Shown here: positions 51,155 to 60,602 of the stretch, piece after piece
Layout of the letters: each line of letters opens with the position of its first letter
How positions within the stretch are numbered: position 1 is the stretch's first letter
Assembly (NCBI GenBank): GCA_019751875.1
Contig: JAIEMV010000009.1
Location: 1-64,000 of the forward strand
Direction of reading: 5' to 3'
DNA length: 64,000 nt
DNA from: Hyphomicrobium sp.
GTDB taxonomy: Bacteria > Pseudomonadota > Alphaproteobacteria > Rhizobiales > Hyphomicrobiaceae
Notes under the pieces: generated by a model
Database searches by the model: none
Told to the model about the DNA's origin: nothing
The model's input: the letters and a program-made list of their open reading frames with translations, nothing else
Made by a program: the position numbers and the translations under genes

Positions 51155-51311
51155 AACGTCAGGCTCAAGGTGGGCGTGGCGCCGCAGGAGTGTGGCAGCC
51201 CCCTTGACGGGGGAAAGGGCGGGTTCCACAAGTCCGGCGCTATGGACGACCCGATCTGCAACTCGGCCCCCGATCTGCAACTCGAGAAGACACAACCCAG
51301 GGACGGCACTC

Positions 51312-52058
51312 ATGTTCGATCTGACAGGAAAGACCGCGCTCGTGACGGGCGCGACGGGCGGTATTGGGGCCGGCATCGCGCGGGCGTTTCACGCCGCTGG
51401 CGCGACGGTCGCCATTTCCGGCCGTCAGGTCGAGAAGCTGGACGCGCTCAAGGCGGAATTGGGCGATCGCATCGTGGTGGTGCCTTGTGATCTCGCCGAC
51501 CGCGCTCAGGTGCAGAAGCTGGTCGACGAGGCCTCCAAGGCGCTGGGCGGACGCCTCGATATCCTGGTCAATAACGCCGGCCTCACCAAGGACAACCTGT
51601 TCATGGTCATGAAGGATGAGCAGTGGGACGATGTGATCGCGGTCAACCTGACCTCGACGTTCATGCTCTGCCGCGCCGCCGCCCGCGCCATGCTGCGCAA
51701 CAAGTCGGGCTTCGGCCGGATTATTAATATTTCGTCGGTCTCGGGCGTGTTCGGCAATCCGGGGCAAGGCAACTATGCGGCCTCGAAGGCAGGCATGATC
51801 GGCATGACCAAGAGCCTCGCCCGAGAAGTGGCCAACCGCGGCATCACGGCCAACTGTATCGCGCCCGGCTTCATCAGAACGGCCATGACGGACGTGCTCA
51901 ACGACAAGCAGCAGGAAGAGATCGCCAAGATGATCCCCGCCCAGCGTTTCGGCTCGGTGGAGGATATCGCTGCCGGCGCGCTGTACCTGGCGTCCAATGA
52001 GGGTGGCTACATTACTGGCCAAACGCTGCATATCAATGGTGGGATGGCCATGGTTTAA
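51312..52058 (+). CDS. fabG: 3-oxoacyl-ACP reductase
   Basis: 248 residues, a short-chain dehydrogenase. GATGGIGAG (14-22) binds NADPH; the NNAG motif (NNAGLTKDN) and the catalytic Ser-Tyr-Lys set ([14 protein letters not shown]) are intact. It reduces beta-ketoacyl-ACP. ATG 51312 begins [13 protein letters not shown]. The frame is open far upstream but that is the wrong-frame reading of fabD. The neighbouring fabD and acpP confirm fatty-acid synthesis. Confidence 0.97.
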   Translation: MFDLTGKTALVTGATGGIGAGIARAFHAAGATVAISGRQVEKLDALKAELGDRIVVVPCDLADRAQVQKLVDEASKALGGRLDILVNNAGLTKDNLFMVMKDEQWDDVIAVNLTSTFMLCRAAARAMLRNKSGFGRIINISSVSGVFGNPGQGNYAASKAGMIGMTKSLAREVANRGITANCIAPGFIRTAMTDVLNDKQQEEIAKMIPAQRFGSVEDIAAGALYLASNEGGYITGQTLHINGGMAMV

Positions 52059-52366
52059 CAGCTCCACCAAGGGGTTGGCTCCGCGGGAGAATTCCTGGCC
52101 GCTCTGCGGCTGCGGCAAAACTCCACCACAGTGGCCAAAGGGTAAGGAACTATGTTACCGAGCGATGTTTTTTGCTGCGGAAGCTGGGGAAAAGCCCTAT
52201 CGATCGTGGCGATAGCGCTGGGGAGCCGCAAGGACTCAGATTAGCCGGACGGATGGAGCAGGGGAGGGCCTGCTCGGCCGTTCGAGGCGGTGGCCGGCAA
52301 CGGTTGCAGCCGGATCAACGAACGAACACAGCCAATTCAAACAGATCAAGGGACGCGAGGAAGACG
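52059..52366. other. Intergenic region between fabG and acpP
   Basis: About 308 bases. It contains a possible 30-residue ORF (52152-52244) with GGTAAGGAAC just upstream and an inverted repeat ctatcg/cgatag (52197-52215) inside it. I see no known motif. It probably holds a separate acpP promoter, since AcpP is needed in large amounts. Confidence 0.4.
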
Positions 52367-52609
52367 ATGAGCGATGTCGCAGAGCGCGTGAAGAAAATTG
52401 TTGTCGAGCATCTGGGCGTCGAGACCGAGAAGGTGACGGAGAACGCCAGCTTCATCGACGACCTCGGCGCCGACAGCTTGGACACGGTCGAGCTGGTGAT
52501 GGCATTCGAAGAAGAATTCGGATGCGAAATTCCCGATGATGCCGCCGAGCACATCCTGACCGTCGGCGATGCCGTTCGGTTCCTCGAAAAGAATGCAACG
52601 GCCGCCTGA
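52367..52609 (+). CDS. acpP: Acyl carrier protein
   Basis: 80 residues, strongly acidic. S37 in [20 protein letters not shown] is the site of 4'-phosphopantetheine attachment. It carries acyl chains for fatty acid, lipid A and other pathways. GAGGAAG lies before ATG 52367. Followed after 179 bases by fabF; no clear terminator in between. Confidence 0.98.
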   Translation: MSDVAERVKKIVVEHLGVETEKVTENASFIDDLGADSLDTVELVMAFEEEFGCEIPDDAAEHILTVGDAVRFLEKNATAA

Positions 52610-52788
52610 ACGGCGCCGGGTACGCTGCCGCCGATGGTTGCGACGGCACGGCGGCATTGAAACTGGTGCGGCGTTCGGGCTCTTCTGATCCCGGACGCCG
52701 TTCGTTCATCTGGCAGCGCGGTTTGACGTGCTGATATTCGGCGAGATGACCGGCGGGACGCCGCCGGGCGAGACATGAGGAACTGGGG

Positions 52789-54057
52789 ATGCTGCGACGC
52801 GTCGTCGTGACGGGACTGGGATTGGTGACGCCGGTAGGCGTTGGCGTTGATGCTGCGTGGAATAACCTTCTCAACGGCGAGAGCGGGGCGCGCCGGATCA
52901 ATGGCGAGTTCGAGGCGTCCGATCTGTCCTGTCAAATCGCGAACTTCGTGCCCCGTGGAGCCACATCCGACGGCAAGTTCAATGCCGACGACTGGATGGA
53001 GCCGAAAGAACAGCGCAAAGTCGACGACTTCATCATTTTCGCCATGGCGGCGGCCGAGCAGGCTATCAAGGATTCCGGTTTCACGGCCGACACGACGGAG
53101 AAGCAGGAAACGACGGGGGTGCTGATCGGCGCGGGTATCGGTGGACTGTCGGGCATCGCCGATACGTCGATTCTGCTCAAGGAGAAGGGTCCGCGCCGCG
53201 TTTCGCCGTTCTTCATTCCCGGACGTCTCATCAATCTCGCCGGCGGCTACGTGTCGATCCGTCATGGCCTCAAGGGACCGAACCACGCCGTTGTGACGGC
53301 ATGCGCGACGGGCACCCATGCGATCGGCGATGCCGCGCGCCTTGTGGCGCTGGGCGACGCGGAAGTCATGGTGGCGGGCGGGACTGAAAGCCCGATTTGC
53401 CGCATCGGCATGGCCGGCTTCATCGCCTGCCGCGCATTGTCGACTGGGTTTAACGACAACCCGACCAAGGCTTCGCGGCCTTACGATCGGGATCGCGACG
53501 GGTTCGTCATGGGTGAGGGTGCCGGCGTCGTCGTGCTGGAAAGCCTGGAGCATGCGAAAGCGCGGGGCGCCAAGATCTATGGCGAGGTCATCGGCTACGG
53601 CATGTCGGGCGACGCCTTCCACATCACGGCGCCATCGGAGTCTGGCGATGGGGCTTACCGTTGCATGCGGGCGGCTCTGAAGAGCGCTAAGATCGACGCT
53701 TCCGATATCGACTACATCAACGCGCACGGGACCTCCACGCCGATGGGGGACGAGATCGAGCTTGGCGCCGTGGAGCGCTTGTTCGGCAATACGGCCGCGA
53801 AGCTCTCGATGTCTTCGACCAAATCGGCGATCGGGCATCTGCTCGGAGCGGCCGGTGCGGTCGAAGCCGTATTTTCACTCCTGGCGCTGCGCGACCAAAT
53901 TGCTCCGCCGACGCTCAACCTCGACAACCCGTCGGTTGAAACAGCGATCGATCTGGTCCCACACACGGCCAAGAAACGACAGATCGACACCGTACTGTCG
54001 AACTCGTTCGGCTTCGGGGGCACGAACGCATCGCTGATCATGCGGCGGGTGGCCTGA
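52789..54057 (+). CDS. fabF: 3-oxoacyl-ACP synthase II
   Basis: 422 residues. Active-site C172 in VVTACATGTHAIGDA, histidines in NAHGTSTPMGD and KSAIGHLLGAAG, and the C-terminal NSFGFGGTNASL are intact. It condenses malonyl-ACP with acyl-ACP and supports cis-vaccenate synthesis. ATG 52789 follows GAGGAAC-type sequence. mltG follows after about 147 bases, as in most alphaproteobacteria. Confidence 0.98.
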   Translation: MLRRVVVTGLGLVTPVGVGVDAAWNNLLNGESGARRINGEFEASDLSCQIANFVPRGATSDGKFNADDWMEPKEQRKVDDFIIFAMAAAEQAIKDSGFTADTTEKQETTGVLIGAGIGGLSGIADTSILLKEKGPRRVSPFFIPGRLINLAGGYVSIRHGLKGPNHAVVTACATGTHAIGDAARLVALGDAEVMVAGGTESPICRIGMAGFIACRALSTGFNDNPTKASRPYDRDRDGFVMGEGAGVVVLESLEHAKARGAKIYGEVIGYGMSGDAFHITAPSESGDGAYRCMRAALKSAKIDASDIDYINAHGTSTPMGDEIELGAVERLFGNTAAKLSMSSTKSAIGHLLGAAGAVEAVFSLLALRDQIAPPTLNLDNPSVETAIDLVPHTAKKRQIDTVLSNSFGFGGTNASLIMRRVA

Positions 54058-54204
54058 CGCATAAGTCACAACGGCCATTTCGATGTTAAAGCTACCTACG
54101 GCCGCCATAATTTGCTCCGCATACCGGGGATAGTGGAACGGGGAGCGCAACACAGCGAAAGACGCCGCGGGGCCAGTGCCGGTTGCGACCTACGAGGAGC
54201 CGTG

Positions 54205-55533
54205 ATGGTCCAGCGCCGTGACATTCCACCGACGATGTCGCAGCACGGGAGCATGCGTCCGCGTTCACCATCCGAGGCACTGGAGCCGACACGGGCTCCG
54301 CAACGTCCACGCGGAGGCAAGATTCGACAGCCCTCCCGCGTTCTCTCGACCGTGGCTCGCGTGGGAAGCGCCATCATTACGCTTTGTGTCGTTGTTCTCG
54401 TGGTGACGGGGGGCCTCGCGCTGCTGCTCGGGCACTACTACGAGCGGCCGGGTCCGCTGACGCAAGCCCGCACCGTCGTCATCGAGAAGGGCGCGGGCCG
54501 GATTGAAATCGCAGAGCAACTGGAGAGCGAAGGGATCATCTCCAGCCGCTGGGCGTTTGTGGCCAATCATCTGCTGCGCAACATGATGAGCGGGGGCAAG
54601 CCCGTTGAATTGAAAGCCGGTGAATACGAGATCAAAGCCGCGGCCAGCATGCGCGACGTGCTCGAGCTGCTGGGTGAAGGCAAGTCGCTTCTCTATAAGG
54701 TCACGCTGCCCGAAGGGCTGACCAGCCAGCAGATCGTTGAGCGTCTTTTGGCGGAGCCGAACCTTTCGGGCGAGATCACGCAGGTCCCGCCAGAGGGATC
54801 GTTGCTGCCGGACACCTACCGCGTGTCGAAAAACATGTCGCGACAGGAACTCCTCGACCGGATGCAGAAGGAGAGCGCCGAGTTTCTTGCTCAGGCGTGG
54901 GAGAAGCGAGCGCCCGACTTGCCGGTCTCGACACCACGAGAAGCTTTGATACTGGCGTCGATCGTCGAGAAAGAAACGGGACAGGACGATGAGCGGCAGC
55001 GCGTGGCGGCGGTGTTCGTCAACCGGCTGAGGAAGAAAATGCGGCTGCAATCGGATCCGACGATCATCTATGGCATCGTCGGGGGGCGCGGTTCGCTCGG
55101 CCGTCCCATCACACGCACCGACATTGATACCAAGACGGATTACAACACGTATCGCATCAATGGCCTGCCGCCAGGGCCGATCTGCAACCCGGGTCGCGCG
55201 ACCATCGAAGCGACGCTGAACCCGGCGGCGACCAACGATCTCTACTTTGTCGCCGATGGAACAGGCGGGCACACGTTCTCAGAGACGCTTACAGCTCACA
55301 ACGCCGCTGTTCAGAATTGGCGCAAGATCGAGAAATCGCAGGCAGCTGGTCAGGAGCGGACTGCCGGTCCGGGCGTCGCCGAGGTCGAGGACACACCCGC
55401 TGCGGAAGGTGGGATCGACCCTGCGGCCTCATCCGCAGGCTTGCCGGTTACGCCCGCCGCCGCCACGGCACCGGCCGCAAAAACCAGTTCCATTCCGCTG
55501 CCCGTCCGTAAGCCTAAGCCGCCGGCCAACTGA
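54205..55533 (+). CDS. mltG: Endolytic transglycosylase MltG
   Basis: 442 residues. A cytoplasmic basic N-terminus (about 1-50) and one membrane helix (about 55-75, ITLCVVVLVVTGGLALLLGHY) precede the YceG domain. The catalytic glutamate lies in LASIVEKETG (E255/E257). MltG cuts nascent glycan strands and is thought to set their length. The C-terminal 80 residues are Pro/Ala-rich. ATG 54205 has GAGGAG five bases upstream; the frame to 54112 lacks support. yicC and gmk follow. Confidence 0.95.
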   Translation: MVQRRDIPPTMSQHGSMRPRSPSEALEPTRAPQRPRGGKIRQPSRVLSTVARVGSAIITLCVVVLVVTGGLALLLGHYYERPGPLTQARTVVIEKGAGRIEIAEQLESEGIISSRWAFVANHLLRNMMSGGKPVELKAGEYEIKAAASMRDVLELLGEGKSLLYKVTLPEGLTSQQIVERLLAEPNLSGEITQVPPEGSLLPDTYRVSKNMSRQELLDRMQKESAEFLAQAWEKRAPDLPVSTPREALILASIVEKETGQDDERQRVAAVFVNRLRKKMRLQSDPTIIYGIVGGRGSLGRPITRTDIDTKTDYNTYRINGLPPGPICNPGRATIEATLNPAATNDLYFVADGTGGHTFSETLTAHNAAVQNWRKIEKSQAAGQERTAGPGVAEVEDTPAAEGGIDPAASSAGLPVTPAAATAPAAKTSSIPLPVRKPKPPAN

Positions 55534-55637
55534 CGCTTCAAAACATCGAAGCCCCCGCCGCCCTTGGCGGAACGGCATGGTACGGGTAAAGCTCAGGGCC
55601 ACGTTCGCCGTCCTTCTGCTTTTTCACCCGGGTCCTC

Positions 55638-56519
55638 ATGACACTCAACAGCATGACTGGTTTCGCGCGCGCCGATGGGTCGGTTGCGGGCGTGCGCTGG
55701 TACTGGGAGGTGAAGAGTGTCAACGGACGCGGGCTGGACGTGCGCGTGCGCCTTCCGCAGGGGCATGATCAGCTGGAACCAAAGGTGCGCGAGGCTGCTG
55801 CCAGGCGGTTCGTGCGCGGCAGCCTCACGATCAGTCTCAACGCGCAGCGCGAGGCTGCCGCAGTCGAGGTGCGCGTGAATGAAGCGGCGCTGGCTCAAGT
55901 CCTGCGCGCGGTGGAGGAGGTGCGGCGCTTGACCGGCGCGGCTCCGCCCAGCGCGGATGGGCTCCTTGCCTTGCGCGGCGTTCTCGAAGTGAGCGAAGCA
56001 GACGGCTCGATCAGTGCGGACGTGGCTGCCGCCATGCTCGTATCGCTCGATCAGGCGCTCGATGCCCTGACGAGCGCCCGGGCCGATGAGGGGCGGCGGC
56101 TGACCGCTGTGCTCGCAGCGCTTGTCGATGAGATCGAGCGGCTGACGCGTCAGGTGCAGGTTTCCCCATCGCGGACGCCCGACGCCGTCCGCGGACGGCT
56201 CGCTGAGCAAGTGGCCAAACTTTTGGACGCCAATTCGACATTCGATCCGGTGCGGTTGCATCAAGAGGCCATCCTGCTTGCGACGCGATCGGACGTGGAA
56301 GAGGAACTGCAAAGGCTGAAGGCTCACGTAGCATCGGCACGCGCACTGCTCTCGGAAGGAACGCCAGCCGGCCGCAAGCTCGATTTCCTCGCGCAGGAAT
56401 TCAATCGCGAAGCCAATACGCTCACTTCGAAGGCCATCGACATGGACGTGTCGCGTGCGGGATTGGCTCTGAAAACCGTCATCGATCAATTGCGAGAGCA
56501 GGTGCAGAACATTGAATAG
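55638..56519 (+). CDS. YicC family endoribonuclease
   Basis: 293 residues. Begins MTLNSMTGFARADGSVAGV, the YicC N-terminal motif, with VKSVNGRGLDVRVRLPQ, and ends in the DUF1732 domain (EGTPAGRKLDFLAQEFNREANTL and SKAIDMDVSRAGLALKTVIDQLREQVQN). YicC of E. coli has been assigned as an RNase. The stop overlaps the start of gmk by eight bases, so the two are coupled. Confidence 0.94.
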   Translation: MTLNSMTGFARADGSVAGVRWYWEVKSVNGRGLDVRVRLPQGHDQLEPKVREAAARRFVRGSLTISLNAQREAAAVEVRVNEAALAQVLRAVEEVRRLTGAAPPSADGLLALRGVLEVSEADGSISADVAAAMLVSLDQALDALTSARADEGRRLTAVLAALVDEIERLTRQVQVSPSRTPDAVRGRLAEQVAKLLDANSTFDPVRLHQEAILLATRSDVEEELQRLKAHVASARALLSEGTPAGRKLDFLAQEFNREANTLTSKAIDMDVSRAGLALKTVIDQLREQVQNIE

Positions 56520-57168
56520 CGCCGCCACATCCGCTCATCCCGCCATTGCACGCCGCGGCGTGCTGCTGGTGCTGTCATCGCCGTCGGGTGCGGGCAAGAC
56601 GACGTTGTCGCGCGCGCTGCTCGAGGGGGATGGCGGCATTCGCCTGTCAATCTCCGTGACGACTCGCAAGCCGCGTCCGGGCGAGATCGACGGCAAGGAT
56701 TACATCTTCGTCGACGAAGCGCGTTTTGAGGCCATGCGGTCGGGCGGCGATCTGCTCGAATGGGCGCAGGTGTTCGGCAATTCGTATGGAACGCCGCGTG
56801 CTCCAGTCGAGGCGGCGATCGCGCGCGGAGAGGACGTGCTGTTCGATATCGATTGGCAGGGCGCACAACAGCTTGCTGAGAAAATGGCCGGCGACCTCGT
56901 GCGCGTGTTCATCCTGCCCCCATCGGGGAGCGTGCTCGAAACCCGGCTTCGGGGACGGGCGCAGGATCCGCCCGAGGTGGTTGCCAAACGGATGGCTGAA
57001 GCAGCAGCGGAAATCAGTCACTGGGCCGAATACGATTATGTGATCGTGAATGCGGACCTGCAAAACAGCATCGACGGCCTCACGTCCATCCTTGCAGCCG
57101 AGCGCTTGAAGCGCGAGCGCCTCCTGGGGCTGTCGCAATTCGTGCGTGATCTTCAGGCGGGCCTGTGA
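56512..57168 (+). CDS. gmk: Guanylate kinase
   Basis: 218 residues. P-loop [21 protein letters not shown]-binding [17 protein letters not shown] and [10 protein letters not shown] are intact. It phosphorylates GMP to GDP and so also feeds ppGpp synthesis. The start is TTG 56512, overlapping the yicC stop; no ATG lies closer to the P-loop than this start. It converges with rsmA, overlapping its stop by 16 bases. Confidence 0.96.
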   Translation: MNSAATSAHPAIARRGVLLVLSSPSGAGKTTLSRALLEGDGGIRLSISVTTRKPRPGEIDGKDYIFVDEARFEAMRSGGDLLEWAQVFGNSYGTPRAPVEAAIARGEDVLFDIDWQGAQQLAEKMAGDLVRVFILPPSGSVLETRLRGRAQDPPEVVAKRMAEAAAEISHWAEYDYVIVNADLQNSIDGLTSILAAERLKRERLLGLSQFVRDLQAGL

Positions 57169-58037
57169 TCTCCGTGTTCGAAAATTTGGGCGAGGCGCGC
57201 AAAGTCTTCGACGGTCAACTGTTCCGCTCTGAGTTCAGGCGGGATCCCCGCTTCGCGTAGCAGCAACTCGGGCAGCGGCGTCAGAGTTTTGAGAGACTGT
57301 CGCAGCATCTTGCGGCGCTGTCCGAACGCCGACTGAGTGATGCGGCCGAGCGTTTTCACCGAGCACGCGGGTTCGGGCTTGGGGCGGGGTTCGAAAACGA
57401 CCACGGCCGAGGACACTTTCGGCGGCGGCGTGAAGGCAGCGGGCGGCAGCGTCAGAGCAAGGCGAGCTTTGGCCCGCCATTGGGCGATGACGGCGAGACG
57501 GCCGTAGGCTTTCGAGCCGGGTTCGGCCACGATGCGCTCGGCAACTTCTTTCTGGAACATGAGCACCATGCGATTCCACCACGGTGGCCAGGGGTCGGAT
57601 TCGAGCCAGCCGATCAGAAGCAGTGTTGCGATGTTGTAGGGAAGGTTGGCGACGATCGCTACGTCGCCGCCGGCATCGGCCGTCAACGCGCGCCAATCGG
57701 TATCGAGCGCATCGCCTTCATGAACGGTGAGGCGATCCGGATAGGCGGCGGAGACGTCGGCTAGGGCTGCCAGGCAGCGCGCATCGCGCTCGATTGCGAT
57801 AACGTGCTTGGCGCCTTCCAGGAGAAGTGCGCGGGTCAACCCACCGGGCCCGGGTCCGATCTCTAGTACGGTCGTGGCCTCGAGTGGGGCCGCCAGGCGC
57901 GCGATGCGCCGGGTCAGATTCAAATCGAGAATGAAGTTCTGGCCGAGGCTCTTCTTGGCGGCCAGATCATGTAATCGGATGACGTCGCGCAACGGCGGAA
58001 GGCCGTCGCCCGCGGGCGCACCCGAGGGAGCGCTCAT
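57153..58037 (-). CDS. rsmA: 16S rRNA dimethyladenosine transferase
   Basis: 294 residues. AdoMet motif [16 protein letters not shown], the catalytic [11 protein letters not shown] segment, and N-terminal [19 protein letters not shown] are all present. RsmA (KsgA) methylates A1518/A1519 of 16S rRNA, a checkpoint in 30S assembly. Its ATG overlaps the pdxA stop by four bases (ATGA), so translation is coupled in the lptG-lptD-surA-pdxA-rsmA run. Confidence 0.97.
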   Translation of the reverse strand: MSAPSGAPAGDGLPPLRDVIRLHDLAAKKSLGQNFILDLNLTRRIARLAAPLEATTVLEIGPGPGGLTRALLLEGAKHVIAIERDARCLAALADVSAAYPDRLTVHEGDALDTDWRALTADAGGDVAIVANLPYNIATLLLIGWLESDPWPPWWNRMVLMFQKEVAERIVAEPGSKAYGRLAVIAQWRAKARLALTLPPAAFTPPPKVSSAVVVFEPRPKPEPACSVKTLGRITQSAFGQRRKMLRQSLKTLTPLPELLLREAGIPPELRAEQLTVEDFARLAQIFEHGDHRPA

Positions 58038-59083
58038 GCCGCGAGATCCCGCGATCGGCGGCGTTCGGCAAGTTCGGTCGCCATGCGGATCGCAGAGATC
58101 ATGCTTTCCGGAGATGCGATGCCCTTGGCGGCAATGTCGAACGCTGTGCCGTGGTCGGGTGACGTGCGCACGAACGGAAGGCCGAGGGTCACATTGACGC
58201 CGGTATCGAACGAGAGCGTCTTGATCGGGATGAGCGCCTGATCGTGGTACATGCAGACGGCCGCGTCGTAGGTCTTCCGGGCGCCGGCGTGGAAGAGCGT
58301 ATCGGCCGAGTGGGGGCCGGACACCGACAAGCCCTCTCGGCGCAGTTCTTCGATTGCAGGCGCGATGAGATCGATATCCTCACGGCCGATGGTGCCGCCT
58401 TCGCCCGCGTGCGGGTTAAGGCCGGCCACCGCAACGCGCGGCTCGTTGATGCCGAAATCCAATTTCAGGCTGCGCCAGGTGATGTTGATCGTCTCGTAGA
58501 GCAGGCGCTTCGAGAGTGCGCGGGGCACGTCCGACAGCGGCACGTGGATGGTGACGGGGACGACGCGCAAGACGTCCGATGCGAGCATCATGACGGGGTG
58601 ATGCCGCTTTCCCGGCACCAGCGAACCGGCGAGCGCTGCAAGAAATTCCGTATGGCCGGGATGGACAAAGCCCGCAGCATAGAGCACGGCCTTGGCGATG
58701 GGCGCGGTGACGATCGCGGAGGCTTCGTTGGCCACGACGGCGCGGACAGCCTGTTCGATCGCCGAGATCGTGGCCATGGCGTTCTCAGGCAAAGGCGTTC
58801 CGGGGTTCACCTCACGCGCCACCACAATCGGCAGGACAGGAAGTTCGGTTGAGAAGCGAAGTATCGCATCCGAAGGTGTGGAGATCTCGGCGATGGCCAC
58901 GTCGAGGCCCAGGAGGCGAGCGCGCTCAGCCAATGTCTTTGGGCAGCCGTAGATGGCAAATGGAGCCAGGCCTCGATCGGCGCGGCGGGCATAGGCTTTG
59001 AGAACGATCTCGGGTCCGATGCCGGCCGGATCACCCATGGTCACGGCAAGCGGGAGCGCACGCTCCGAGGATTGCGCGGTCAT
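58034..59083 (-). CDS. pdxA: 4-hydroxythreonine-4-phosphate dehydrogenase
   Basis: 349 residues. [16 protein letters not shown] near the start, metal-binding histidine in [11 protein letters not shown], and the conserved [21 protein letters not shown] and [15 protein letters not shown] follow PdxA. It oxidises and decarboxylates 4-phosphohydroxy-threonine in pyridoxal phosphate synthesis. It overlaps surA by one base and rsmA by four. Confidence 0.97.
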   Translation of the reverse strand: MTAQSSERALPLAVTMGDPAGIGPEIVLKAYARRADRGLAPFAIYGCPKTLAERARLLGLDVAIAEISTPSDAILRFSTELPVLPIVVAREVNPGTPLPENAMATISAIEQAVRAVVANEASAIVTAPIAKAVLYAAGFVHPGHTEFLAALAGSLVPGKRHHPVMMLASDVLRVVPVTIHVPLSDVPRALSKRLLYETINITWRSLKLDFGINEPRVAVAGLNPHAGEGGTIGREDIDLIAPAIEELRREGLSVSGPHSADTLFHAGARKTYDAAVCMYHDQALIPIKTLSFDTGVNVTLGLPFVRTSPDHGTAFDIAAKGIASPESMISAIRMATELAERRRSRDLAA

Positions 59084-60408
59084 CAGCGATACTCGATCGC
59101 CGCGTCCTGGCGCAGGTCCTTCAGATGTTTCTTGGCGAGCACTTCAAACTCCTTCTGGCGCAATTCGGCTTGCACATTCTGACGCCGTTCGGCATCGGCC
59201 GCCACCGTCTTGCGGCCGCAGACCGCCCAGATCTCGACACCTTCGGTGCCGACTGTAGGAGGGAGAAGCTCGCCGTCGCGCGCATTGAGAAGGAGGCTGC
59301 GTGTCGGCTCCGGGATCGCCGACGGCAGACGACCGCCGAGATTGTCGAAGCGCGCGCCCGCAACCGCCGTGGCATTGGACGACATCTGTTCGCAACCGCC
59401 ACCGCGTTGCGCCAAGCTTTCGCCTTCCGCCATCCGCTGGGCGAGGATCTTTTGGTCCATGCCGGCGGGAATGGGAAGTACGATCCGCTGGACCTGCAAC
59501 TCGAGGCCGTCGCCGCTGGAGCCGGGCGAATTCGCCACGATCCGATCGACGTCGCGATCTGTCACGGCGATCTGGGCTCCGAATTTCCGGCGGATCACTT
59601 CCTGCCAGGACATGTTGGCCTTGAAGCGCTGGCGCATGACGGCCGGATCCGCGCCCATCTTTTTCAGGTGAGCCTGAAATTCGGCGGCGGTCATTTTGTT
59701 CTTTTCAGCAATCGATCCCATGATCTTATCGACTTCCTCATCGCCGACCAGAACATTGAGCTTCTTGGCTTCCTGGAGCTTGAGGCGTTCGTCGATCAGT
59801 TCTTCCATCGCTTCCTTGCGCAAGCCGGGCATGACCGTCTGCCGCGCACTTTCGACCGCTTCCTGCTGGAGGGACTTGGCAAAATCGCCTTTGCGCTTTT
59901 CAAAGATCGCGATGATTTCTTCGCGCGACTTGCCCTCGTTTTCCTTGATCGTTTTTTCAAGGATGGCCTTCAGGCGGTCGCTGGTCGTCTTCGACTTGAT
60001 CAGCGATTGGAAGTTCGCCTGCGCTCGCTGGCCGATGTTGGCGTTGCCCATGCCCATCAGACGCTGGCGCTGCTGGATCTCGTAGCCGGTGATTGGTTCA
60101 TCGTTGACGAGCACGGCGATCGATTGGCCGCCGCCGGAGACCCTGCCGCTCTTGCCATCGCCGCCGGGCTTGATGCCGGCCGAGGAGCCGTCACCTGCTG
60201 GCTTGGCCGGCGGCTTGGGTTTTGCCTTCGGCTTCTCAGCCGCGGGGGGGGCTTCGTTAGGGACGACGACTTCAGGCAGGGGTGCTGTGCCAGGGGGTAC
60301 TGTAACGGTAACGCCCTGCGCGGAGGCGAGCGTCGGCGCGAGCAGCGCGCAAAGCGCGCATGCCAGGGCCGAAAGGCGGTGCTTCAAGGAGCGCGACGGC
60401 AGGCGCAT
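59083..60408 (-). CDS. surA: SurA-like periplasmic peptidyl-prolyl isomerase/chaperone
   Basis: 441 residues. Signal peptide ends at ASAQG; a Pro-rich linker (about 35-90) leads to the SurA N domain (VLVNDEPITGYEIQQRQRL), which binds outer-membrane-protein clients, and one parvulin-like region (EGESLAQRGGGCEQMSSNA, GARFDNLGGRLPSAIPE). It assists folding of outer-membrane proteins, including LptD encoded next to it. The parvulin domain is degenerate compared with E. coli, which has two. pdxA and rsmA follow with overlaps. Confidence 0.93.
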   Translation of the reverse strand: MRLPSRSLKHRLSALACALCALLAPTLASAQGVTVTVPPGTAPLPEVVVPNEAPPAAEKPKAKPKPPAKPAGDGSSAGIKPGGDGKSGRVSGGGQSIAVLVNDEPITGYEIQQRQRLMGMGNANIGQRAQANFQSLIKSKTTSDRLKAILEKTIKENEGKSREEIIAIFEKRKGDFAKSLQQEAVESARQTVMPGLRKEAMEELIDERLKLQEAKKLNVLVGDEEVDKIMGSIAEKNKMTAAEFQAHLKKMGADPAVMRQRFKANMSWQEVIRRKFGAQIAVTDRDVDRIVANSPGSSGDGLELQVQRIVLPIPAGMDQKILAQRMAEGESLAQRGGGCEQMSSNATAVAGARFDNLGGRLPSAIPEPTRSLLLNARDGELLPPTVGTEGVEIWAVCGRKTVAADAERRQNVQAELRQKEFEVLAKKHLKDLRQDAAIEYR

Positions 60409-60602
60409 GCGGGGTTCGGTCGCTCCAGCGGCTCGAGTTGGGTTGCAGCGCGCAGCCTGAAAGCGACTGCCGCCGATCGCGGGGCTAAGCCTAAGGCCGG
60501 CACACCCCCCGAGTCGACCGCAGGAGTTTACCTAGCGGCTCGTCTCGAGAATATCCCGTTATCCACCGGAACCGTGGCCACGGCGTGGCAGCGCGGACAG
60601 CA

